Shown in pieces: positions 1 to 7,675 of a DNA stretch of 17,716 bases. The stretch lies in assembly GCA_017853285.1 (NCBI GenBank), contig JAFMJU010000015.1:1-17716 (forward strand), written 5' to 3'. The notes beneath the pieces are model-generated. The model was not told where the DNA came from and searched no databases. It saw only the letters and a list, made by a program, of their open reading frames with translations. The stretch comes from Gemmataceae bacterium (GTDB lineage: Bacteria; Planctomycetota; Planctomycetia; Gemmatales; Gemmataceae). The position numbers were made by a program, and so were the translations under genes. The first letter of the stretch is position 1. Each line of letters begins with the position of its first letter.

Positions 1-1611
1 TCCCAATGCGGCTGCGCGGTCCTTTGCCTTTGCTTCAGCCGCGGCCGCATCTTTCGGAGCGATACCACCCGCCCCCCGCAAGCCGCTGAGAAACTCGGTA
101 AAGGAGGCAATCTGCCTGTCAAAGGCGGATTTTTGTGAGGCCGCCAATACCTCTGGCGCGATTTGCGAGGCCACTGTCTCCTCGGCGGCAAGCTTGCCGG
201 GGCTGGCGGTGGCTCCAAGCGGGCTGAACGGCAAATGGTTCCCGGAACCAAGGAGCGCAGCGGTGGCGGCCTGCTTCACCCGGCGGAACCGGGCGATGGC
301 ATCGGGCCCGGCGGCCACCATCGCCACCGCGGCGGCATGTTGGTTGGCCTGACCAAGTCCAACCACGCCCACCACCAATTCTGGGGTGATTTTTTCCAGG
401 GCGGTACCGGCTTTTTGGTAGGCCGCATCATGGCGTTTTTGCTCGAAGGGTGCGATTTTTGCGGCCAAATCGCGGCGCTCAAAAGCGCCCAATTGCGGAT
501 CAAGCCAAATCCACGGCCCAAGCCCGGGCAGCGAATCGTCGGTCAACACAGGCAACCCTGTGGAACTTGTGTCACTCCAGGTGTAAAGACCCAGGGCGGA
601 GGCGGCCGCCCCGCCAGCCAATGATTGGGCCAGCACCTGTGCCGGGGCCCACACGCGCAATGCCTGGAGCATGGGCAATTGGGCCTTCACCAGCGGGGAA
701 TCCTCGCGGGCTGCGGCCCAGGACAGCTTGTACATCTGAGGAGTCTTGAAGCCAGGAAAAGCCGAACCCGGAACCGGCTCCTGGTCTTTGTAGCGGTCGA
801 AAAAGTCCTGGATTTCCTTGTCGCTGACAGTCTGACCTTTGGCGTCCACGGCGGGAATCGGCAAAGGCTGAACCACCGCGGCGACCCTGGTGAGATTCCG
901 CTCGTAAAAACGATGAAATTCCTCGGGGGTCGGGCTGAGGGTGGTGGAAGGCACGCCACCGGCACCACCCCCCATCATCATCTGGAACAAACCGCTGGTG
1001 GATTGTCCCAAAACCACCTCGCGGGCCAGCATGTTGGTCATCAGGCTGCGAAGGGCTTCCTTGATGTCCTTTGGGGTAGCCACCCGGCGATTGAGCTGGG
1101 CGAATTGGAGGGCTGTTTTCAGGTAGGGCAGTTCCTCAAAACTCATACCCTCCGGCCAAGGGTCCTTCATGCTGGGTGTGGCCAGTTCCTCGTTGAAAAT
1201 CTTCCGCATGGCGGCTTCGTCCAGCCGGATTCCCAGCTTTTCAGCCTGATGGGCCCAGATCAGTTGGTCGACCGACTCGTCCAGCGATTGCGGGGGGACC
1301 GACAAAAACCGGGGCCGTTTGGCATCCGATTCCCGGCGCTGGCTGGCATTGAGGCTGCTGGAATAGCCAAAACGAAGGAACTCGGCCAAGTTGAAATTTT
1401 CACGGACCTTTTGCACATCCGCCTTGTACACGGTTTTGCCAAACAGTTTGGTGACCTCGGGACCGCGGTCGGCCCCGGCTCCACCTGTGAGCGTGTTGAG
1501 GATGTCTCCCTGTCCGAAAGTGAGAACGAACACGAACATGGCCACCATGGTGATGCCGGCCATGACGACCTTCGAATTCTCACGGACCATTTCCAGGGGA
1601 TTGAACGCCAT
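1..1611 (-). CDS. PpiD/SurA-like membrane-anchored folding factor (partial, C-terminus beyond window)
   Basis: This frame stays open from the ATG at 1611 to the left edge, giving 537 residues and no stop. The start is supported by an AAGGA ribosome site (1618-1622) six bases upstream. The protein has a short N-terminal cytoplasmic segment, one hydrophobic helix at about residues 15-33 (VVMAGITMVAMFVFVLTFG) and then a long soluble, helix-rich, Ala/Gln-rich part. That is the PpiD layout: an inner-membrane anchor plus a periplasmic SurA-N-like chaperone region. A segment in the middle of the protein (TVSDKEIQDFFDRYK) resembles the linker that precedes parvulin domains in this family. I do not see a clear parvulin active-site domain in the visible part. 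The probable role is periplasmic protein folding, with or without prolyl isomerase activity. The gene diverges from topA. Assignment is by overall pattern, so the function is only moderately sure; that the frame is coding is nearly certain. Confidence 0.72.
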   Translation of the reverse strand, partial: MAFNPLEMVRENSKVVMAGITMVAMFVFVLTFGQGDILNTLTGGAGADRGPEVTKLFGKTVYKADVQKVRENFNLAEFLRFGYSSSLNASQRRESDAKRPRFLSVPPQSLDESVDQLIWAHQAEKLGIRLDEAAMRKIFNEELATPSMKDPWPEGMSFEELPYLKTALQFAQLNRRVATPKDIKEALRSLMTNMLAREVVLGQSTSGLFQMMMGGGAGGVPSTTLSPTPEEFHRFYERNLTRVAAVVQPLPIPAVDAKGQTVSDKEIQDFFDRYKDQEPVPGSAFPGFKTPQMYKLSWAAAREDSPLVKAQLPMLQALRVWAPAQVLAQSLAGGAAASALGLYTWSDTSSTGLPVLTDDSLPGLGPWIWLDPQLGAFERRDLAAKIAPFEQKRHDAAYQKAGTALEKITPELVVGVVGLGQANQHAAAVAMVAAGPDAIARFRRVKQAATAALLGSGNHLPFSPLGATASPGKLAAEETVASQIAPEVLAASQKSAFDRQIASFTEFLSGLRGAGGIAPKDAAAAEAKAKDRAAALG

Positions 1612-1810
1612 GTTCCGTCCTTAGATTGGTTCTGGCCAAAAATCAGCGAATCTTATTATGGAGCAAGCACTTGCAACGATTTGCCGCGCGCTCCAAAAAC
1701 AGATCCGGTCTCGGCGTGGGATACCGTCTCATCCTTATATATGGAGGAGCTTCCCCTTGACGAGCTTGGGGTAGCCCACCATCGTGGGAGCCTATCGCCA
1801 CCTTGAAATC

Positions 1811-1856
1811 CGTCACGAAATGACGATTCTACCCGTTGTGCCGGCAACCACAACGG
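1811..1856 (+). promoter_or_regulatory. Two tandem inverted repeats in the topA leader
   Basis: A 5-bp stem CGTCA/TGACG (1811-1815 and 1821-1825, five-base loop) is followed by a perfect 8-bp inverted repeat CCGTTGTG/CACAACGG (1833-1840 and 1849-1856, eight-base spacer). The second ends 38 bases before the topA start. A direct repeat CGGCAAC (1842-1848 and 1854-1860) overlaps it. It could be a DNA operator or a hairpin in the topA mRNA leader; the sequence alone does not decide. Confidence 0.45.
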
Positions 1857-1883
1857 CAACAAGCCCCAAGCCCTGACAGGACC

Positions 1884-1888
1884 GGAGG
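1884..1888 (+). promoter_or_regulatory. Ribosome binding site fixing the TTG start of topA
   Basis: GGAGG lies six bases before the TTG at 1895. No ATG or GTG in this frame has a comparable site, so the non-ATG start is well supported. Confidence 0.75.
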
Positions 1889-1894
1889 ATAACT

Positions 1895-4525
1895 TTGGCC
1901 GCTCGGAAAAAAACCAAAAACCTGGTCATCGTGGAATCACCGGCCAAGGCAAAAACCATCCAGAAATACCTGGGGCCCGATTTTGAAGTCACGGCCAGCA
2001 AAGGGCATGTTCGTGATCTACCCAAGAGCCGTTTCGGTATCGATATAGAGAACAACTGGTCGCCAACATATCGGCCACTACAAGATCGCAAGGCTGTTCT
2101 AGACTCGCTTAAAAAGCTTGCTAAAAATGCAAAAATCGTATATCTAGCTCCCGACCCCGACCGGGAAGGGGAAGCGATTGCCTGGCATCTGAAGGAAGCC
2201 CTGTCACTTTCCGACGATCAGGTGAAACGGGTCACCTTCAACGAAATCACCAAAAAAGCGGTTCAAGCCGCGTTCGAACACCCTCGTGAAATTGACATGG
2301 ACCGCGTCCAGGCCCAGGAGGCCCGGCGGTTCCTGGATCGGGTGGTGGGGTACAACCTTAGCCCCCTGCTCAGTCGCAAGCTGGCCAGGCAGCTTTCGGC
2401 CGGCCGTGTGCAATCCGTGGCTGTTCGACTGATTGTGGACCGCGAGCGTGAAATTGCCGCCTTCAAGCCCGAGGAATACTGGAAGGTGGTGGCCCTTCTC
2501 TGCTCCGAGGGCACGGTGGATAGGGCCCTCATCGGACCCCAAACCGTGCGGATCACTGAAGCGTTGGCGGAAAAGCCCAAGCGTGGCAAGAAGAAGGCCG
2601 CCAAGGAGGAGGGTGGCGAGGAAGGCGACGCCACTCCCGACACGCTTCCCGGCGGGTCTTTCCAGGCCGAATTGGTCAACTGGAAAGGTGCGAAATTCGC
2701 GGCTGACAACCGTGCCACGGTCGACGAAGTGGTGTCCGGCCTTTCCGGCGTCAATTGGATTATCCAGTCTCTGGAGGAGAAGGAGAAAGCAAACCGCCCC
2801 TCCCCCCCGTTCACCACCTCCACGCTGCAGCAGCAGGCTTCGTTGCGGATGGGCTATTCCGCCAGCCGGACCATGCGTACCGCCCAAAGGCTCTATGAGG
2901 GCGTTGAGATGGGTTCGGAGGGCCAGGTGGCCCTAATCACCTACATGCGAACCGACAGCACCCGGGTCTCTTCGGATGCCCTTCAGGCGGTGCGGGCAAA
3001 AATCCTTTCGGATTTCGGGCCCACCTATCTGCCCGACAAACCAAACCTTTACGAATCGGGCAAAAGCGCCCAGGAAGCCCACGAGGCCATCCGTCCAACC
3101 GATTTGCGTTACACACCGGAAATGGTTTCCAGGGTCCTGCCCTCCGAGCAGGCCCGCCTTTACACGCTGATTTACAACCGGTTCCTGGCAAGCCAGATGA
3201 AACCGGCCATCACCAGCGTCACCACCGTGGAAATCAAGGCTGGGGAGGCGCTTTTCCGCGCCTCGGGCAGCATTCTGCGTTTCGATGGTTATCGCCGGGT
3301 CATGCCGGTGGGCAAGAAGGATGATGAACCCCAGTTGCCCGCCTTGAGCAAGGGTCAGGGGCTTGACCTGCTGCGCCTGGACGGCAGTCAGCATTTCACC
3401 CAGCCGCCCCCGCGTTTCAACGAGGCAAGCCTGGTGAAAACCCTGGAAAAAGAGGGGATCGGGCGCCCGAGCACCTACGCGTCCATCATCTCCAAGATCC
3501 AGGAACGCGGTTATGTGGAACAGCAAGACCGCCGTTTCCACGCCACCCAGATCGGTATGGATGTGGTGGACATGCTGGTTGAGCATTTCAGCCGGGTCAT
3601 GGATTTGAATTTCACCAGCCACATGGAAACCGAACTCGACCGGATCGAGACGGACCATATCCCGCGCAACGCGGTGCTCGACGAGTTTTACGGCCCGTTC
3701 AAGGAAAACCTGAACGAGGCTTCCGAGAAACTGGGCGCCAGCGAGAAATGCCCCAAGTGCGGCAAACCGATCCAGGAACGGTTCAGCCGGCGGGGCCGCT
3801 TTTTCGGCTGCTCGGGTTACCCTGAATGCGACTACATCAAGCGGCCGGAGGGCGAGGCTGAGCGCAAGCCGGCGGAGGTGACTGAACACGCCTGCCCCAC
3901 CTGCTCCAAGCCCATGCTGAAGCGGTTTGGAAAGGGAGGCCCATTCCTGGGTTGCTCCGGTTACCCTGACTGCAAGACCACCATGAACCTGACCGAGGAG
4001 GGCGGTCCGGTCATCTCCAGCAAACCCACCGAGCACCAGTGCGACAAATGCTCGTCGCCGATGGTGCTTCGAACGGGCAAACGCGGGCCCTTCCTCGCCT
4101 GCTCGGCCTACCCCAAATGCCGCCATGCGGTGGATGTCGATGCGGACGGCAACCCCAAAAAGCCGGTCGATCTCGGTATCGCCTGCGAGAAATGCGGCGC
4201 GTCCATGGCCATCAAACGGGGGCCGCGCGGGCCGTTTTTGGGATGCACCGCCTACCCCAAATGCCGGGGAACGAAACAGATCACCCCGCAGATTCGCGAA
4301 CAGTTGGGGGACAAGCTCCCGCCACCCCCGGTGAAAGCCCCTGTTCCGGCGGTGGAGGTGAACCAGAAATGCCCCAAATGCGAGGCCCCGATGAAGTTGC
4401 GTTCGGGCGCCAAGGGCTTTTTCCTGGGCTGCACCAAATACCCCAAATGCCGGGGTGTGATGGAACCTCCCGAAGAATTGAAGGAACAGATCCAGGCTGC
4501 CCAAGGCTCCGAAACCACCTCCTGA
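1895..4525 (+). CDS. topA: DNA topoisomerase I (type IA)
   Basis: An 876-residue protein that relaxes negatively supercoiled DNA by cutting one strand through a 5'-phosphotyrosine link. The N-terminal Toprim domain shows the conserved Glu (VESPAKAK, Glu14) and the DxDxE metal site (APDPDREGE; Asp87, Asp89, Glu91). The catalytic tyrosine is Tyr350 in ITYMRTDSTR. The family motif EGIGRPSTYA is at about 520-529. The C-terminus carries five four-cysteine zinc ribbons, starting near Cys619, Cys667, Cys716, Cys764 and Cys826, against three in E. coli. A charged Lys/Glu-rich insert (about 228-247) interrupts the core between Toprim and the gate domains. The start is TTG with GGAGG upstream. The gene has its own structured leader and a strong terminator, so it is probably monocistronic. 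Codons around residues 67-86 are unusually AT-rich for this gene. Identity is certain. Confidence 0.98.
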   Translation: MAARKKTKNLVIVESPAKAKTIQKYLGPDFEVTASKGHVRDLPKSRFGIDIENNWSPTYRPLQDRKAVLDSLKKLAKNAKIVYLAPDPDREGEAIAWHLKEALSLSDDQVKRVTFNEITKKAVQAAFEHPREIDMDRVQAQEARRFLDRVVGYNLSPLLSRKLARQLSAGRVQSVAVRLIVDREREIAAFKPEEYWKVVALLCSEGTVDRALIGPQTVRITEALAEKPKRGKKKAAKEEGGEEGDATPDTLPGGSFQAELVNWKGAKFAADNRATVDEVVSGLSGVNWIIQSLEEKEKANRPSPPFTTSTLQQQASLRMGYSASRTMRTAQRLYEGVEMGSEGQVALITYMRTDSTRVSSDALQAVRAKILSDFGPTYLPDKPNLYESGKSAQEAHEAIRPTDLRYTPEMVSRVLPSEQARLYTLIYNRFLASQMKPAITSVTTVEIKAGEALFRASGSILRFDGYRRVMPVGKKDDEPQLPALSKGQGLDLLRLDGSQHFTQPPPRFNEASLVKTLEKEGIGRPSTYASIISKIQERGYVEQQDRRFHATQIGMDVVDMLVEHFSRVMDLNFTSHMETELDRIETDHIPRNAVLDEFYGPFKENLNEASEKLGASEKCPKCGKPIQERFSRRGRFFGCSGYPECDYIKRPEGEAERKPAEVTEHACPTCSKPMLKRFGKGGPFLGCSGYPDCKTTMNLTEEGGPVISSKPTEHQCDKCSSPMVLRTGKRGPFLACSAYPKCRHAVDVDADGNPKKPVDLGIACEKCGASMAIKRGPRGPFLGCTAYPKCRGTKQITPQIREQLGDKLPPPPVKAPVPAVEVNQKCPKCEAPMKLRSGAKGFFLGCTKYPKCRGVMEPPEELKEQIQAAQGSETTS

Positions 4526-4545
4526 AAGCTTGAAACAACTCTATA

Positions 4546-4580
4546 GCAGCCGGGCCCAAACGGGCCCGGCTGCTTGTTTT
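4546..4580 (+). terminator. Rho-independent terminator of topA
   Basis: A perfect 12-bp GC-rich stem, GCAGCCGGGCCC (4546-4557) with GGGCCCGGCTGC (4562-4573), and the tetraloop AAAC, followed by TTGTTTT (4574-4580). It starts 20 bases after the topA stop and is the clearest terminator in the window. Confidence 0.93.
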
Positions 4581-4612
4581 CGGCCCCTTCTTTCCATTGC
4601 CGCGGATTTTCA

Positions 4613-4708
4613 TCCTTCAGGCACATTCCCTGAAGGAAGCCTGTCAAGCTGGACGATCTAGATGGCAAGCAAGGCAAGGTTTGCCGAATATGGCGAACCT
4701 GCCGGTTC
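4613..4708 (+). promoter_or_regulatory. Structured leader of the lipoprotein gene (two hairpins, one with an alternative fold)
   Basis: First element: a perfect 9-bp inverted repeat TCCTTCAGG/CCTGAAGGA (4613-4621 and 4629-4637, seven-base loop). Second element: GGCAAGGTTTGCC (4673-4685) pairs with GGCGAACCTGCC (4692-4703) across the loop GAATAT, giving 12 pairs with one bulge and one G-U. An alternative stem, GAACC/GGTTC (4695-4699 and 4704-4708), uses part of the second arm, so the two folds exclude each other. The alternative stem ends four bases before the AGGAG ribosome site. This may be post-transcriptional control, or the repeats may be protein-binding operators. No known riboswitch class was recognised. 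Confidence 0.45.
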
Positions 4709-4722
4709 TAACAGGAGCTTCC

Positions 4723-5709
4723 ATGCGGTGCCGCATCCACCGCTTGGGGTTCCTGGGTGGACTCGGCGCCGCGGCCCTTGGTCTGTCCGGTTGTGTGGCT
4801 GTGCCCACACTTCCGGACCAAGGTCCGCCCCCCGAGTTGATTGCCCAGGAAGTGCCTCAAGCCAACAAGCGCCAGGTCCATGTGGTCTTCCTTGGCGGGA
4901 TTGACCCGGTGGCGGCCCATGAATTCAAGGCCCTGTTCGCAGCCACCCGCCAGTCTGGATACACCCGCTCGTACCATGCCGAATTCTGGACAGGCTTCGA
5001 TTGCGGCTGGGTTCGTCAGGAACTGCTCCACCAACTGGAGGCAAACCAGGGCCAACCCCAAAGCGTGGTGATCGTCAGCCAGGACCACTCCTGGCGGGCC
5101 GGCCGGGAACTGGCCGACGCGATTTCCAACGCGGGATTCGGTCCCGATTTGGTGATCGAGATCAATCCCCCCGCGGCAGCCAAACGATCCGGCGACGGCG
5201 GCGTCATTTGCCAACTGGTTCAGTTGGTGCCCGAAGGAGTCCTGGGGCATTCCGATGCGTTTTTGACAGATGCCGCGGTGCCTGTTGCCGGGTCCAAAAC
5301 CTGGACCTTGCCCATGCATCCGGTCACCCGGGAAATGATTCAGGAACGGCTTGCCGGGCTTGCGAATTCGATGGAAGTCACCCCCATCGCATTACGGCCA
5401 CCACTTTTGGATCCGGGACCGGACACACCCAGAGTGGTCCCACCCGGTGCACCGCCTCTGGTACCCCTTCCTGGACCTGGCTGGGTACCGGGTTCTGGTC
5501 CCTGGCCGGGAAGGGGCGCAGGTCAGCCCCCCGCAGGCAAGGTGCCGGTACCCGTTCCGCCCAACGGACTGCCGGAAGCGGATCCATGGGAATTCCTGGC
5601 CCCCAGGGATCCTGGCCCCAGCAAACCACCCGAGCTGCCAATCATGCCCCGCAAGGTTCCACCCCCTCCACTCCTTCCCGGAGAAATTCGCCCGGGCTTG
5701 GGGACCTGA
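4723..5709 (+). CDS. Lipoprotein with possible degenerate alpha/beta-hydrolase-like domain and Pro-rich tail
   Basis: A 328-residue protein. The ATG at 4723 is chosen over an upstream ATG (4597) because it has AGGAG five bases before it and begins directly with a lipoprotein signal: basic residues, a Gly/Ala/Leu core, and the lipobox LSGC with Cys24 as acylation site. The +2 residue is Val, not Asp, which in Gram-negative rules favours outer-membrane sorting. Residues about 48-215 form an alternating strand/helix pattern (HVVFLGG; SVVIVSQDHSWRAGRELADA; DLVIEINP; HPVTREMIQERL) that recalls alpha/beta hydrolases. However, the nucleophile-elbow position reads DHSWR instead of GxSxG. Residues from about 220 are about one-third Pro and look disordered. 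I do not recognise the family; the hydrolase resemblance is inference. Its 3' end overlaps the convergent hpnC-hpnD gene. Confidence 0.75.
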   Translation: MRCRIHRLGFLGGLGAAALGLSGCVAVPTLPDQGPPPELIAQEVPQANKRQVHVVFLGGIDPVAAHEFKALFAATRQSGYTRSYHAEFWTGFDCGWVRQELLHQLEANQGQPQSVVIVSQDHSWRAGRELADAISNAGFGPDLVIEINPPAAAKRSGDGGVICQLVQLVPEGVLGHSDAFLTDAAVPVAGSKTWTLPMHPVTREMIQERLAGLANSMEVTPIALRPPLLDPGPDTPRVVPPGAPPLVPLPGPGWVPGSGPWPGRGAGQPPAGKVPVPVPPNGLPEADPWEFLAPRDPGPSKPPELPIMPRKVPPPPLLPGEIRPGLGT

Positions 5710-7523
5710 TTGAGCCTCCAGGGCCAGGCCGACAACGCAATGAAGGCCTTGGTCTTTTTTGAAAGGGAAACCCGTTCGTCGAGCACCCGGTCCGGCATCA
5801 GGGCCAGGTGCTCGAGCAATCCCTGGTAGATCCCCACCAGCGCGGTGAACATGGCCGCCCCTGCCGGCGGCAAATGCCGGCGAAGGCGCCAGGCCTGCCG
5901 GTAATAGTCGCGGGCTCGCCTGATTTCGAAATCCATCAATTGACGAAATGGCCCGGTTTTTTCACCCCGGGCGATTTCCTCTTCCGACACCCCAAATCGT
6001 TGGAGGTCTTCCAAGGGCAGATATAGCCTGCCACGCCCTGAATCCTCGCGCAGGTCGCGCAGGATGTTGGTCCACTGCAGGGCGTACCCGGTGGCGATGG
6101 CGGCCGGATGCGCGCGCCGGTTGTGGCAGCCCCAAATAGCCAGGCAGCATAGCCCAACAACTGAGGCGACCTTGTGGCAATATCCCTCCGATTCTCGGAT
6201 GGTTTCAAAACGGAGTGGCTGCAAATCCATCGCCACCCCGTCAATGGCCTCCTCCAGATGGGCGGGATCGATCCCGAAAGTGCGCACGGACCAGACCAGG
6301 GCCGGGTGCATGGGGTGGGACGGCTCCCCGGCCAAGGCTCGGCGCAGGGCCAGCCTCCAGCTTTCCAGCGACTGACAGGGATCTTCCCCCGGGGCGGGTT
6401 CATCCGCGATATCATCCGTCACGCGCAAAAAGGCATAAAGGGCGCACATGGCCCGGTGCTGACCGGTCGGAAGCAAACCAAATGCCGGGTAGAAATTGCC
6501 AGCCTTGGTGCGGGCCACATCACGGCACCAGGCATGGGATGCCCCCAAAGATACGGCTGTACCAGCTTCAGTGCGTTCACCCGCTTCCCGAGCCGAAATC
6601 AAACGCCCAAGGCCGGACATGCCCAGGAGGGTCTGGCCCATCAGGCGAATTTTCCCCAACTTGTCCACGGTCGGGCGTATGGCCAGCGTGTCACCACCCT
6701 GATTTTCAATCGCGTCCAGAATGGCAAGCCCGCCATCATGAAACAATTTCACCTGGGCGGCCAACGGGCCACGCAGGTCGGCCAGCAAAGGTTCTCCCTT
6801 GCGAAACAGCGCGCGCGTGTATTGGCACAGGTGGGTCACCAGCGCCCTCAATGCGTCGGAAGCCTTGGGCTGGTCCAAATCGGACGGGGTTACCCCGAAA
6901 CGAAGGCGCAAATCCCCGGGCAGGTAAACACGGCCGATTTTCCGATCCCGGCCGATGTCCTGCCAGAAGTTGGCCAATTGCAGCGCGGAACAAATGGCAT
7001 CCGACCATTCATCGCGCTGGGGACTAGCCTGACCGAAAATGCGCAGCACCAACCGCCCAACCGGATTGGCGGATCCCCGGCAGTAATCGAGCAACTCTTC
7101 CAAGCTTGGATGATCTGTCTCCACCTTGTCGCGCTCAAAAGCGTCCAGCAAATGGTGAAACGGTTCCAAGGGCAGGCCAACCTCCAGAACCGAGGCCTGC
7201 AAGGCGATGAAGACCGGATGGGCCGGTTTGGCGTCCGGTTGATCCAACTGGCCAATTTGGCCTCGCCACCAGGCCAGCAATCGCCTGGACTCAGTCGGGT
7301 CAGCCACCTCATCCGCCAGATTGTCGGCCCAGCGGGAAAAGGCGTACACGGCCCGCATGTGATGGCGTGCCCTGCCCCGCACCCAAAAGGTCAAAACCGA
7401 GAAATTTTCGTAATGGTTTTGTGCCAGGTTTTGGCAATAGGAACGGGCCCGGGCCAGACCCCCCTGAAAAGGGGGAGTGCCGGGCCCGTAAGAGGCCAAG
7501 TCACGCTTGAACCAGGTTTCCAA
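5523..7523 (-). CDS. hpnC-hpnD: Fused squalene-biosynthesis enzyme HpnC-HpnD
   Basis: A 666-residue protein with two complete squalene/phytoene-synthase-type domains. Residues about 1-290 look like HpnC (hydroxysqualene synthase), with first Asp motif DNLADE (Asp67, Asp71), the HpnC-type YCRGSANPVGRLVL, and second Asp motif FWQDIGRDRK (Asp189, Asp193). Residues about 325-605 look like HpnD (presqualene diphosphate synthase), with VTDDIADE (Asp370, Asp371, Asp374), YCHKVASVVG, and NILRDLREDSGRGRLYLP (Asp490, Asp494). By family knowledge HpnD joins two farnesyl diphosphates into presqualene diphosphate, HpnC makes hydroxysqualene, and HpnE (not seen here) reduces it to squalene for hopanoids or sterols. 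The start is uncertain: no ATG exists in frame, and the TTG at 7523 has AAGGA almost touching it. About 60 Gly/Ser/Arg-rich residues follow the normal family end near residue 605 and lie antisense to the lipoprotein gene. Confidence 0.9.
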   Translation of the reverse strand: METWFKRDLASYGPGTPPFQGGLARARSYCQNLAQNHYENFSVLTFWVRGRARHHMRAVYAFSRWADNLADEVADPTESRRLLAWWRGQIGQLDQPDAKPAHPVFIALQASVLEVGLPLEPFHHLLDAFERDKVETDHPSLEELLDYCRGSANPVGRLVLRIFGQASPQRDEWSDAICSALQLANFWQDIGRDRKIGRVYLPGDLRLRFGVTPSDLDQPKASDALRALVTHLCQYTRALFRKGEPLLADLRGPLAAQVKLFHDGGLAILDAIENQGGDTLAIRPTVDKLGKIRLMGQTLLGMSGLGRLISAREAGERTEAGTAVSLGASHAWCRDVARTKAGNFYPAFGLLPTGQHRAMCALYAFLRVTDDIADEPAPGEDPCQSLESWRLALRRALAGEPSHPMHPALVWSVRTFGIDPAHLEEAIDGVAMDLQPLRFETIRESEGYCHKVASVVGLCCLAIWGCHNRRAHPAAIATGYALQWTNILRDLREDSGRGRLYLPLEDLQRFGVSEEEIARGEKTGPFRQLMDFEIRRARDYYRQAWRLRRHLPPAGAAMFTALVGIYQGLLEHLALMPDRVLDERVSLSKKTKAFIALSAWPWRLNQVPKPGRISPGRSGGGGTLRGMIGSSGGLLGPGSLGARNSHGSASGSPLGGTGTGTLPAGG

Positions 7524-7675
7524 TCCTTGAGCCGCCCGCCACTTTCCGGATAAGAGGGAAACGCCTTCCCCTAGATGTTCCTTCCAGCCCTGAGCTTAGA
7601 CTATCCTTGGCCCACGGTCACGGTGAAACCGGCCCCGAAGGCAACCCGACCAACCCCTTCCGAGAACCATTTCCC

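Noticed and set aside
625..1806. Long plus-strand open frame (393 codons) opposite the PpiD-like gene
   Set aside because: It has no ribosome site or family resemblance and is antisense to a frame with a coherent membrane anchor, a good ribosome site and a protein-like composition.
2933..4504. Long minus-strand open frame (523 codons) within topA
   Set aside because: It is antisense to an unmistakable topA; its length follows from high GC content.
4660..4690. Possible sigma-54 promoter (TGGCA and TTGC elements)
   Set aside because: The spacing between the two elements does not match the -24/-12 arrangement.
6174..7553. Long plus-strand open frame opposite hpnC-hpnD
   Set aside because: The minus-strand protein carries all synthase motifs; the plus frame has none.
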